Part shown: positions 5,035 to 11,522 of the stretch, one piece after another
Layout: every line of letters starts with the position of its first letter
How positions within the stretch are numbered: position 1 is the stretch's first letter
DNA from: an uncultured Collinsella sp.
Lineage (GTDB): Bacteria; Actinomycetota; Coriobacteriia; Coriobacteriales; Coriobacteriaceae
Reading direction: 5' to 3'
Assembly: GCA_958407555.1 (NCBI GenBank)
Contig: CATYJC010000051.1
Span: 1 to 12,095 of the forward strand
DNA: 12,095 nt
The notes under the pieces: generated by a model
Told to the model about the DNA's origin: nothing
Databases searched by the model: none
What the model saw: only the letters and a program-made list of their open reading frames with translations
Program-made: the position numbers and the translations under genes

Positions 5035-7095
5035 CTATCTCCTTCTCGTGTAGTTAGCCGGCGTATAGCCGTCGTCCTCGATGTCGTCTCGGGTCTGCGC
5101 ATATGTCCGCGCGTCCCTAGCGTTGTCTTCGTCCCTCTTCTCGAGCTCGAGATTCTTGACCTTCGGATGCGAGTTCAGGAGCGCGTTGACGTCCGCGATG
5201 GTCGGCTCGCCGCCGAGGCTGTCGATGTCGGCCTGCGCGATGACGCCGGACTCCACGAGGTCTTCGAGATATTTCATCTGCTTGTCGGTCGCGGGGCGTT
5301 GGAGGTAGGGCTTCCATCCGGGCTTCGCCCTCTTGTCCGTCTCGCCGGTTGCGGCGACCATCACGGGAGCGTCCTGCACCCATTCGCTTCCGGCCATGCC
5401 GTATGCCGAGCGCTCCGCGCGCAGATCCTCCTCGCGCTGCTCACTGATGATCTTCGCCTTTGCACGTTCGTGGTCGCGCTCGATCTGCTTGATCCTGTCC
5501 GGCGTGAGCGCGCCGGCTGCAATCGCCTCCGAATAGGCCTTGCGATAGCGGACGTACTCGCGCGTCAGCTCGGCGGTCTGCTCGGCGGTGATGACCTTGG
5601 CGCCGCGCCCGTTGCGCCCGGAGCCCTTCTGCCTCTCGCCGCGGCCCCTCACATCGGTGGGGCCGACAGGCATCTGCGATGATGCCAGGACATCGACCGC
5701 GGCGGAAAGACGGCGCGAGCGGTTGCGGATGTCACCTGCCGCCGAAGCGAGGTTCGCGGCATCTGCCTTGACGCCGTCGCGGCGCGCGAGAAGGTCCGTA
5801 TAGGTCGTATCGGTAAGCACGATGCCGCGCTCGGCCATCCACTTGCGGATCTTTTCCATCTCGCGGAGCTCGTCGGCGTTGTCCTCGCGCCATGCCGCGA
5901 GCGCGCCGGAGCTTTCCGGGCGCACGGTCAGCTGCGCGGCGCAGGCCGTGTATACCTCGACCTGGCGGATGGCCTCGGCTGTCTGCTCGGCCTCAAGCTT
6001 GAGGGCGTCGGTTCTCGCGTCGAGTGCTTCGACCTCGGCGGCGAGGCGTCTGGCGTCGGCCGCCATGTCCGCGTAGCTGAGGTAGCCGCGCTCGCGGATG
6101 ATGTTCACGGCATCGGCCGCGGCGGCGAGGCGCGCGGCGGAGCGCTCGATCCTCTTCGACCGCTCGAGGTTGTTGGACGCGACCGCCTCGAAAGTCATGG
6201 GCGGCAGGACAACGTCCGGGACAAGGTCCTCGGCGCACATCTTCACGTTCGGGCGCTGTCCCTCGAGACGCACGGCAAGACGGTCACGCAGTCCCTCGAC
6301 CGTATAGGAGTCGTCCAGCTTGTAACCCTTCACGGGATGCCCTTTGCCCTCGGGCGGGTAGAACGTCAGCACGCCGCGGCGGTTGACGTTGATGCGGTAT
6401 CCCTTCTTCGCCAGGCGCCTCTCGAGCGCGGGCCATGTACGGCAACCCTGTAGGGCCGACTCGATATCGTCGTGCATCGCGTCGGTCCATAGCTTCTTCC
6501 CGCTGTACCGTGCGCGGCGCTGGGCGTCCGTCACATGCCGGCGAGCCGGGCGCGCCTCCTGCAAGACGACCTCGCGGCGACGGTCGGGGCGCGGCGTGCG
6601 CGCGTACCAGGCACCGTCCTCGTCTCTCGAGAACTTGAAGTTGTCGAACGCCGAATAGCCGTAATCGCGGCAGATGCGCTGGAGCTCCATCGCGTCGGCC
6701 TGCACGTCATCGTCGTCAAGGTGTATCTTCCTGCCGTCCACAGGATTGACGGAATTGACCACGATATGCGCGTGCGGGATGCCGTTGTCGATGTGGGTCT
6801 CGATCACCCACTGGTATCCACTGTAGCGCTCACGCACCCAATCGTATGCCAGCGTATCGACCGCTCGGGCATCCAGGCCGTCCTCGGGGTCGGGCGAGAT
6901 CACGAAATGGTAGTACTTGCGCCCCTTGTCCTTACCGAACATCTGGCGCGTCTCGTTCATCCGCTCGTCCCAGTCGCCGCCGTCCAACTCGATTGAGCTG
7001 GAACGGAACGTCACGGCGCGGCCGTTGCGCGCGAGGTAGTCCTTTATCTGCTTGCAGCCGCCGAACTTACGGGCGAGCGTCTTGAGCATCGCCAT
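5035..7095 (-). CDS. MOBP-type relaxase (mobilization nuclease)
   Basis: This 686-residue protein is a relaxase: it nicks oriT, stays covalently bound to the 5' end and pilots the strand into a recipient. The N-terminal ~150 residues carry the expected motifs: a probable catalytic Tyr (Y20, in IKDYLARNGRAV), HFVISP (63-68), and the metal-binding histidines in HIDNGIPHAH (H101, H108, H110), followed by VVNSVNP. The middle (about 290-480) is Ala/Arg/Glu-rich and helical, probably coiled coil. A small C-terminal block (ATDKQMKYLEDLV...) near 610-655 resembles an ATxKQxxYL module seen in other DNA-handling proteins. I prefer ATG 7095, one base after the TAG of the upstream accessory gene; the frame also has a TTG at 7107 and an ATG at 7089. 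The gene lies between a MobC-like gene and an acidic-tail gene in a tight operon. Confidence 0.95.
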   Translation of the reverse strand: MAMLKTLARKFGGCKQIKDYLARNGRAVTFRSSSIELDGGDWDERMNETRQMFGKDKGRKYYHFVISPDPEDGLDARAVDTLAYDWVRERYSGYQWVIETHIDNGIPHAHIVVNSVNPVDGRKIHLDDDDVQADAMELQRICRDYGYSAFDNFKFSRDEDGAWYARTPRPDRRREVVLQEARPARRHVTDAQRRARYSGKKLWTDAMHDDIESALQGCRTWPALERRLAKKGYRINVNRRGVLTFYPPEGKGHPVKGYKLDDSYTVEGLRDRLAVRLEGQRPNVKMCAEDLVPDVVLPPMTFEAVASNNLERSKRIERSAARLAAAADAVNIIRERGYLSYADMAADARRLAAEVEALDARTDALKLEAEQTAEAIRQVEVYTACAAQLTVRPESSGALAAWREDNADELREMEKIRKWMAERGIVLTDTTYTDLLARRDGVKADAANLASAAGDIRNRSRRLSAAVDVLASSQMPVGPTDVRGRGERQKGSGRNGRGAKVITAEQTAELTREYVRYRKAYSEAIAAGALTPDRIKQIERDHERAKAKIISEQREEDLRAERSAYGMAGSEWVQDAPVMVAATGETDKRAKPGWKPYLQRPATDKQMKYLEDLVESGVIAQADIDSLGGEPTIADVNALLNSHPKVKNLELEKRDEDNARDARTYAQTRDDIEDDGYTPANYTRRR

Positions 7096-7096
7096 G

Positions 7097-7708
7097 CTAG
7101 CGCTCAACTTCCGACTGCCGCCTGAGTTGCATCATGAGGCCGCGCGTCTCCGCGAGCGCCTTGCAGTAGGGGTCCTTCAGGGTCGCGACGAAGTTCTCGA
7201 TCTGCCCGATCAGCTCGCGTCGGCGCTCCTTGCTCACATCGGGCATGTCCTGTAGGAGGACCAGTGTGTTGGCCGCGCCGGTGAGCTGGTTCAGGTTCAC
7301 GCCTTGCTTGTTGAGCTCGTAGAAGAACTTCTGAAAGAAATCGGGGTCGCCGATGTAGTACATGGGCGTATGGAGGATGCGGTCGACCATGAAGCGCGAT
7401 TGCGTCATGCCTGCCTTCTTGGCAGCGGACCTGATGAAGGTATCTTCGTAGGGCGTCACATTGAAATGCTTCTGCACCGTGCGATGCTCGGTGTCGAGAA
7501 ATCCTTCCAGCGCCTCCTTCACATCCACGCGTTCACCGCCGGGCAGCTTCGCCAGCGTGAACTCCTGCTTGCCGTAGATCGCCGTCTCGCGGATGAAGTC
7601 AGAAACGGTCATGCCGGCGAGTTCCGCCTTGGCGCGAACCTTATTCAGTTCGGTTTCAGTCAGGCGAACGCGGATGTAGCGTTCCCTGCTGTCCCTGCTG
7701 GCTGGCAA
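7097..7708 (-). CDS. MobC-like relaxosome accessory protein with two RHH-like segments
   Basis: This protein probably binds oriT and helps the relaxase. Residues 11-45 (YIRVRLTETEL...AGMTVSDFIRETA) match the beta strand plus two helices of ribbon-helix-helix DNA-binding proteins. Residues 82-112 (FNVTPYEDTFIRSAAKKAGM...) repeat the pattern. The C-terminal part has FFYELNKQGVNLNQLTGAAN (128-147), the typical MobC/relaxosome motif with the (N/G)xNLNQ core. The frame is open to 7873 only via a TTG and without an RBS. I place the start at TTG 7708, where AGGAG stands 5 nt upstream and the remaining 203 residues are the conserved-looking part. This frees the upstream inverted repeats to be non-coding. 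The stop overlaps the next gene's start region, so it is coupled to the relaxase. Confidence 0.85.
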   Translation of the reverse strand: MPASRDSRERYIRVRLTETELNKVRAKAELAGMTVSDFIRETAIYGKQEFTLAKLPGGERVDVKEALEGFLDTEHRTVQKHFNVTPYEDTFIRSAAKKAGMTQSRFMVDRILHTPMYYIGDPDFFQKFFYELNKQGVNLNQLTGAANTLVLLQDMPDVSKERRRELIGQIENFVATLKDPYCKALAETRGLMMQLRRQSEVER

Positions 7709-7725
7709 AGTCTCTCCTATCTCCT

Positions 7726-7776
7726 CGCGCACCAGTGCGCGACCCCGGTCCAAGGGCGGAGCCCTGGCAAGCGCCG
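7726..7776. other. Candidate oriT core: two short hairpins upstream of mobC
   Basis: CGCGCA-CCAG-TGCGCG (7726-7741) and AGGGC-GGA-GCCCT (around 7753-7765) are adjacent inverted repeats less than 70 nt from the MobC-like start. They are followed by a GCAAGC string like those flanking nic regions of some MOBP elements. No recognised nic consensus can be assigned with certainty; placement rests on position and structure. Confidence 0.4.
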
Positions 7777-7838
7777 GAGGCGGGCTGGTTTCCGTCGGCG
7801 GGCTGTGCCAGGCGTCGGAAATCTGACCGACTTCGGCG

Positions 7839-7879
7839 GCATACTTGTGGCCACATCTACGATGGGGGTACAAGTATGC
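7839..7879. repeat. 10-bp perfect inverted repeat with 21-nt spacer
   Basis: GCATACTTGT (7839-7848) and ACAAGTATGC (7870-7879) are exact reverse complements. The arms are two helical turns plus spacer apart (31 bp between equivalent positions), which suits a pair of dimers or a tetramer of a ribbon-helix-helix protein. The site lies in the predicted leader of the mobilization operon and may be an operator or part of oriT. Confidence 0.65.
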
Positions 7880-7897
7880 GTCTCTTGCGAAGTTTTC

Positions 7898-7928
7898 AGT
7901 ATCCTACCCCTATTTGCCTGGGTTTAAA
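7898..7928 (-). promoter_or_regulatory. Candidate promoter of the mobilization operon
   Basis: On the minus strand TTTAAA (7928-7923) and TAGGAT (7906-7901) are separated by 16 nt, each matching 4 of 6 consensus bases. The -35 lies inside the palindrome GGTTTAAACC. Transcription would begin near 7893 and leave a leader of about 185 nt holding the inverted repeats. The match is only fair. Confidence 0.3.
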
Positions 7929-7943
7929 CCGGTTTGCACCGGT
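7921..7943. promoter_or_regulatory. Overlapping palindromes, possible operator
   Basis: GGTTTAAACC (7921-7930) overlaps AAACCGGTTT (7926-7935), and ACCGGT occurs twice exactly 10 bp apart (7928-7933 and 7938-7943). Symmetric half-sites on one face of the helix are typical of repressor binding sites. They overlap the proposed minus-strand -35 box. Confidence 0.4.
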
Positions 7944-8030
7944 CATCCGATGCCGTTATACCGTCCGCGTTTCGGCTGTCCCTCGTCTCTTTCGCGACGA
8001 ACGGGACGCTGCTCATCTGTTGCAAGTCCG

Positions 8031-8062
8031 ATACGGCTCGGATACCGTCACGGCCGTATAAG
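8031..8062 (+). promoter_or_regulatory. Possible -10 box and inverted repeat before the 55-codon gene
   Basis: TATAAG (8057-8062) matches 5 of 6 bases of a -10 box and lies 29 nt before the ATG at 8092. It overlaps the right arm of an inverted repeat (ATACGGC 8031-8037, GCCGTAT 8053-8059), an arrangement expected for an operator. No good -35 is seen at the right spacing, so a regulated or activator-dependent promoter is possible. Confidence 0.3.
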
Positions 8063-8091
8063 TTATTTTCAGCGATGAGAAGGAGGGTCAT

Positions 8092-8259
8092 ATGGATGCT
8101 GACGATTGTGCCCATATCATCGAGGGGGTGGCCGCCGTGCTCGATCTGCTCGCGGCCGATGGCGATGACGTGGACGACCCGGCGCCGATCTACGAGCTGC
8201 TTGCGGAGAGATGTCGGCATGTCCGCGTGGCACTCGAAGTTATGACGGGGTGCGAGTAG
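8092..8259 (+). CDS. Small acidic protein, divergent from the mobilization operon (55 aa)
   Basis: This short gene starts at ATG 8092, preceded by AGAAGGAGGG with 5-6 nt spacing, one of the best ribosome-binding sites in the window, and ends at TAG 8257-8259. The product begins MDADDCAHIIEGVAAVLDLL, contains an acidic linker (DGDDVDDPAP, about residues 23-32) and ends in an Arg/Cys-containing helix (ELLAERCRHVRVALEV). It is predicted to be a small two-helix cytoplasmic protein with three cysteines and no TM segment. The family is not recognised. It is the only plus-strand gene in the right two-thirds of the window and shares its upstream region with the mobilization operon, so a role in controlling transfer is possible but unproven. 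Confidence 0.7.
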   Translation: MDADDCAHIIEGVAAVLDLLAADGDDVDDPAPIYELLAERCRHVRVALEVMTGCE

Positions 8260-8393
8260 CCTGCGCGCCCGATCGCGGCAGGAGTCTTGCGCGCGGGCGC
8301 GTGTCCAGCGTCTCGGTGCGCGCCGACCCGATACCTCCCGGCTCCGGCGGGCGTGCATCGAGGCGGGGCGGGGCCTGGCCGTCCGTGTCCGCC

Positions 8394-8414
8394 GCGAGCG
8401 TTTCCGCTCGCTTT
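8394..8414 (+). terminator. Possible terminator for the 55-codon gene
   Basis: A perfect 7-bp stem (GCGAGCG 8394-8400, CGCTCGC 8405-8411) with a TTTC loop is followed by TTT on the plus strand. It lies 135 nt after the stop of the 55-codon gene and faces the terminator of the convergent 121-residue gene. The short T-run makes it weak. Apart from this hairpin, I see nothing gene-like in 8260-8458. Confidence 0.35.
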
Positions 8415-8458
8415 CCATCGTTGTCCGGTCAGTGTTCCGGGCGTTGCGTCGCGACATG

Positions 8459-8490
8459 AAAAAGGCCGCCACCGTGTTCCGGTGGCGGCC
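8459..8490 (-). terminator. Intrinsic terminator after the Phd-like gene
   Basis: A perfect 11-bp stem (GGCCGCCACCG and CGGTGGCGGCC, 8464-8474 and 8480-8490) with a 5-nt loop is followed on the minus strand by TTTTT. It lies 32 nt downstream of the stop of the 121-residue gene at 8522. Confidence 0.88.
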
Positions 8491-8521
8491 TCTCGCCCGG
8501 CGACCCTCGCCAATGCGAGGT

Positions 8522-8887
8522 CTACGCCTTCTTGTCCGCGAGACGTTCGTAGTCGTCGCTCGAGAGCACCACGGCATACACGGCGCCGTCCTTCATCAGG
8601 TACGCCATGCCGTTGCGCTCGATGCGGCGCTCAATCTCGGCCTGCGGGTCGCTGACGCCGCCGAGGTCGACGCTGGACTCCATCAGGCGTCTGATGTCGT
8701 CCATCGTCAAGTTCTGCATCTGCTCGGTGAACGCTTGGCGCTTCTGGCGGGCGCGGCGCTTCTCGCGCTTCTCGGTCGCGGCCGTCTTCTTGGCAGCCTC
8801 GGCTGCGCCGTCCGCAGTCGAGGCCTTCGGCTTCTCGGTCGCGGTCGGCTCGATGTCGTACGGGACATCGCTATCGGTATCGAACAT
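8522..8887 (-). CDS. Unknown protein with a Phd/YefM-antitoxin-like C-terminus (121 aa)
   Basis: The N-terminal third is Ala/Thr/Lys/Glu-rich and probably disordered, followed by a highly basic run (KREKRRARQKRQ, about residues 40-51). A helical part (MDDIRRLMES) comes next. The last 30 residues (RNGMAYLMKDGAVYAVVLSSDDYERL) match the style of Phd/YefM antitoxins, where a beta hairpin with a (G)xPVAVLxS core is followed by xxYERL. The usual N-terminal dimerisation strand is not evident, so it may be a derived or cargo-type member. The ATG at 8887 is preceded by GGGAGGGAG. It has its own terminator and is separated from the large toxin-like protein upstream by a terminator and 137 nt. A regulatory DNA-binding role is plausible, and an antitoxin role is inference. 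Confidence 0.8.
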   Translation of the reverse strand: MFDTDSDVPYDIEPTATEKPKASTADGAAEAAKKTAATEKREKRRARQKRQAFTEQMQNLTMDDIRRLMESSVDLGGVSDPQAEIERRIERNGMAYLMKDGAVYAVVLSSDDYERLADKKA

Positions 8888-9026
8888 ATTCTCCCTCCCC
8901 TCTGGTCACGTCGCCGGCATTACCATTCGATGCTACCCAAAAGCGCCCGGTCCCAAACGCCGGCCGCCGTATCCGTAGTCCTGCAATTGCGCGGGCCGTT
9001 TCCGCCGCCTGTTTCGCGCGTTGCGC

Positions 9027-9064
9027 AAAAAGGATCCCCGCCATCGGTTCCGATGGCGGGGATC
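9027..9064 (-). terminator. Very strong intrinsic terminator of the right-hand operon
   Basis: Perfect complementary arms (13-15 bp; GATCCCCGCCATC at 9033-9045 pairs with GATGGCGGGGATC at 9052-9064) are followed on the minus strand by CTTTTT. It starts 4 nt beyond the stop of the large protein gene at 9069, so transcription from the right-hand operon ends here. Confidence 0.92.
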
Positions 9065-9068
9065 TGTG

Positions 9069-10871
9069 CTACTTGAAACCGCGACGGTGCGAGCCGGCGG
9101 TCTTCATGTGGCATCCGGCATGCCCTATGACTATCAGCTCGTTTTCCCGATCGATGTAGAAGTGAAGGCGGAAGGTGTTCTTCTGGCTCCTCCCCTTGAT
9201 GTGGGCGGAGATGTCGACGGTTCGGCCGCCGTAGTTCCTCTCGCGCATCTTCATCAGATCGGCGCGCGCCCTGGTGGCGCTGCTCTCGCTGAAGGTGAGC
9301 TCGTATCCCGTACGGCGCTGGAACTCGTCTGCGACCCGGCCCTCGCAATCGTCGTCCTCGAACAGGAGTCCGTAGAGCGCCGTCGCGGCGCCACGGACGA
9401 TATCCCACTCCTCGGCGAGGTTGCCGTCGTATGATTTGGCCGAGTCCATTGCCTCGGGAAGGACGACGATGCGGTCGGGCCAGATGGAGCGCGCGAGCTT
9501 CAGGAGGTCCGCCAGGTCGCGCGGGATCACCTGGAGGCATTCGGCCACCCTCGCGGCCCCGTCGTCGTGCGACGGCGCCGCGCACTGCGCCGCCTTGCGC
9601 TCGAGCGCGCGCTTCTCGCCTTCGAGGCGCTGGACGGTCCTCGTGAGCTCGTCCACCTTTGCCGTGGCGTCGGAATAGCTCCGCTCCTGGTCCGTCGCGA
9701 TCTCCTCCCATGCCTCGGCGTCGGATCGCAGGCGCGCGATCTCCGCGCGCAGGCCGTCGATGTCGGCTACCGGCTCGGCGGGCGCCTTCGTCCGCGCACG
9801 CAGGCGCTCGATTCGCTCGCCCTGTCGCTCGCTCTCCGCGCGGCTGCGCAGCCACAGCACGTCGCCAATCCCGGCGACGTCGCCCGGTCGGCTGTCGATG
9901 CCGCGACCGAGGCCCTGCATGAGGACGTTGATGAAACCGTCGCGGCCGCCGGCGGCATAGCGCTCGACCCTGTGGCGCGTGAAGAGCGTGCACGCGGACA
10001 GCGAGTCCTCGGTCGACAGGTCAATTCCCGGGCGGTACACCATCACGGCGCTGCGCCCGATCCTGTAGCGCCCGGCCGGTGTCCGGTCGGGCAGCAGGTC
10101 GCGGAACGCCTGCACCAATGCGCCGTCGCGCATGTCGATGACGTATACCGTAGCCATGCCGACGAGCTTCGATGCGAGCTCGGTGGCGTCCCACACAGGT
10201 GTCTTACCGTCGTCGTCGGTCGTCATGAGGACGATCGGCAGGCAGCGCGCGCGATCGGTCAGGCTCGGCATGAAATCGCGCTTCAGCGCATCCGCGTCAA
10301 GGTATATCTCCTCGACGCTCACGCGCGACGCGCCGATCCTCACGTCTAGCTTTCCGCTCGCGAGGATATCGCGCACGACGCGCGGCACGGACGGCAGCGG
10401 GTTGCGCTGGTATCCGAAAAAGCCGTTCACGGCGTAATGCGATACCTGCACGTTGAGGATGCACCCGCCGTCTCCGGCGGGTGCGAGGCCGATCCTCGTG
10501 TGCCAGCGGCGGCGCGAGAACTCGCCGTCGAGCTCATCGGCCTCGACCGCCCATGCCGCGCCTTGCGCGCCGGATAGGCCGAGAAAGCGGACGGCCTTGG
10601 CGGCGTCGGGCTCGTCAGCGGCCGTCCAGCCCGCGGGCACCGCGATGTCCGCGGCGCCCTCCGGTACGTCCAGGTCCTTGGCGTGCAGCCAGCCCATGAC
10701 GATCTCCTTCACGGCCTCGGCCGCGTCCGCGCCGTCGGCCGCTGCGACCTCGAAGCGCGCGCGGTAGTGCGGTGTCTCTCCCGATATGGTCCTCAGTACG
10801 GGAGCCAGGGCGGGAGACGCGGGGCGCTGGACTGGGACGGCGGCAGGTTCGGGCAGCTGTGCGGCCTGCAC
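9069..10871 (-). CDS. Large multidomain protein: unrecognised N-terminal region, coiled coil, RelE/HigB-like C-terminal module (about 600 aa)
   Basis: I do not recognise the whole protein. After a Pro/Ala-rich leader, residues ~30-200 form an alpha/beta domain with conserved-looking strings (HYRARFEV, RRWHTRIGLAP, NVQVSHYAVNGFFGY, PSVPRVVRDIL). Residues ~200-350 form a second mixed domain. About 368-428 is a predicted coiled coil (LRAEIARLRSDAEAWEE..., VDELTRTVQRLEGEKRAL). The last ~130 residues include a helical part and a compact end, RGRT-like GGRTVDISAHIKG, then FRLHFYIDRENELIVIGHAG and CHMKTAGSHRR. That strand-turn-strand with basic and His residues recalls RelE/HigB toxins. It overlaps no TM segment. 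The start is uncertain: GTG 10871 has GAGGGG 7 nt upstream, whereas GTG 10889 has no spaced RBS. It is the last gene of a three-gene operon; a toxin or defence role is inference. Confidence 0.85.
   Translation of the reverse strand: MQAAQLPEPAAVPVQRPASPALAPVLRTISGETPHYRARFEVAAADGADAAEAVKEIVMGWLHAKDLDVPEGAADIAVPAGWTAADEPDAAKAVRFLGLSGAQGAAWAVEADELDGEFSRRRWHTRIGLAPAGDGGCILNVQVSHYAVNGFFGYQRNPLPSVPRVVRDILASGKLDVRIGASRVSVEEIYLDADALKRDFMPSLTDRARCLPIVLMTTDDDGKTPVWDATELASKLVGMATVYVIDMRDGALVQAFRDLLPDRTPAGRYRIGRSAVMVYRPGIDLSTEDSLSACTLFTRHRVERYAAGGRDGFINVLMQGLGRGIDSRPGDVAGIGDVLWLRSRAESERQGERIERLRARTKAPAEPVADIDGLRAEIARLRSDAEAWEEIATDQERSYSDATAKVDELTRTVQRLEGEKRALERKAAQCAAPSHDDGAARVAECLQVIPRDLADLLKLARSIWPDRIVVLPEAMDSAKSYDGNLAEEWDIVRGAATALYGLLFEDDDCEGRVADEFQRRTGYELTFSESSATRARADLMKMRERNYGGRTVDISAHIKGRSQKNTFRLHFYIDRENELIVIGHAGCHMKTAGSHRRGFK
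10461..10484. repeat. Perfect 10-bp inverted repeat inside the large gene
   Basis: GCACCCGCCG (10461-10470) and CGGCGGGTGC (10475-10484) flank a 4-nt TCTC loop within the coding sequence, encoding LAPAGDGGC. The core (CCGCCG-TCTC-CGGCGG) resembles the intergenic hairpins at 2355-2373 and 3900-3924. It may be simple Gly/Ala/Pro codon bias or a functional RNA structure. Confidence 0.55.
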
Positions 10872-10892
10872 TCCCCGGCCCCTCAGCACCCT

Positions 10893-11522
10893 TCAAATGG
10901 CCTCCTTGAACGGGGCCTCCATAACGTCGTAGACGGTATCGGGCGACGTCACCTTCGCGACCTGCTCCAGGGCGCGCATCATGTCGTTCGCGTCGCCCTC
11001 GTTGCGGAATACCATCACCGGGACCGTCCCCAGATCGCCCGTGCACATGAGCGTGTAGCACCTAGCCGGCTCCGTCTCCGGAGCCTTTGTCCCCGCGGCC
11101 GCCGTCTTCTGTCCGTCCGTTTTCGATACCTTCTGCATTTCCGTCTCTTCCTTCCCCGTATCCTGTGACTGTCGCGCGGCATCGGCCTCCGATGCCGCCT
11201 TTCGCGCCTGGCGCCTCTTCGCCTTCCTGTCGCGGCGTTCCATCGCACGGCGCTCCTCGCGGTTTAACGGGCGCCTCGCAGTCCCCATACCGTCATCGAT
11301 GCTGCCCTCGCAGGCTTCCCTGGCCCCATCCTCAGCGAGGTCGAGGCCTTCCGCCTCCACCCACGAATCGAACTTCGCGACCGCCTCGCCTTGCGTACAG
11401 CGGTACGTTCTGATCATGAACTTGGCGTTGGGCATACGGACATGCCCCTCATAGCAGCTGTCCTCCAGCTTCCACAGCCCGGCGCGGTAGCGGTCGCCCT
11501 TTATCAGCTTACGAGTCGACAT
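10893..11522 (-). CDS. Unknown protein with basic central linker (209 aa)
   Basis: No family is recognised. Residues 1-60 (DRYRAGLWKLEDSCYEGHV..., TYRCTQGEAVAKFDSWVEAEGL) look like a small folded domain. Residues ~80-150 are a very basic, Ala/Lys/Arg/Gln-rich stretch (RREERRAMERRDRKAKRRQA-like) that is probably helical or disordered. A C-terminal domain (CYTLMCTGDLGTVPVMVFRN then ANDMMRALEQVAKV) has a strand-strand-helix look. It has no TM or signal peptide. The ATG at 11522 has AAGGGG about 6 nt upstream and overlaps the preceding gene by 14 nt. Its TGA at 10893 lies almost on the next start, so the three genes are translationally coupled. The basic middle suggests nucleic-acid contact, but that is a guess. 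Confidence 0.8.
   Translation of the reverse strand: MSTRKLIKGDRYRAGLWKLEDSCYEGHVRMPNAKFMIRTYRCTQGEAVAKFDSWVEAEGLDLAEDGAREACEGSIDDGMGTARRPLNREERRAMERRDRKAKRRQARKAASEADAARQSQDTGKEETEMQKVSKTDGQKTAAAGTKAPETEPARCYTLMCTGDLGTVPVMVFRNEGDANDMMRALEQVAKVTSPDTVYDVMEAPFKEAI

Larger units (their letters stand above)
7709..8091. other. 383-nt divergent intergenic region, candidate oriT and promoters
   Basis: This is the only long gap with divergent genes: the mobilization operon on the left (-) and a 55-codon gene on the right (+). It contains several inverted repeats close to mobC, a long 10-bp inverted repeat, overlapping palindromes, and direct repeats of ATACCGTC (7958-7965 and 8042-8049). An open frame crosses part of it on each strand, but none has an RBS or domain-like sequence. 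oriT sites of MOBP elements usually lie just upstream of the accessory and relaxase genes, so this is the expected place. Confidence 0.6.

Noticed and set aside
3895..5682. 595-codon open frame on the plus strand
   Set aside because: It lies antisense to the relaxase end and the acidic-tail gene, is His/Arg/Val/Leu-rich without motifs, and has no RBS; both minus-strand genes have clear starts and domains. Long antisense frames are common in GC-rich DNA.
7709..7873. N-terminal extension of the MobC-like protein to a TTG at 7873
   Set aside because: It is Pro/Ala/Arg-rich without fold-like pattern, has no RBS before the TTG, and overlaps the 10-bp inverted repeat; TTG 7708 has AGGAG at good spacing.
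7898..7910. TATCCTAC as an IncP-like nic site (YATCCTG/Y)
   Set aside because: It resembles the consensus but the G before the cut is replaced by A, and the same bases form the candidate -10 box on the minus strand; not enough to call a nic site.
7924..8577. 217-codon open frame on the minus strand across the divergent gap
   Set aside because: It is extremely Arg-rich in the first half, crosses the terminator at 8459-8490, and is antisense to the 55-codon gene with the strong RBS.
8432..9076. 214-codon plus-strand open frame
   Set aside because: It runs through two minus-strand terminators and antisense to the Phd-like gene; there is no RBS and its composition is a shadow pattern.
9567..10349. 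260-codon plus-strand open frame
   Set aside because: It is antisense to the large coiled-coil protein, with His/Arg/Ala bias and no motif or RBS.
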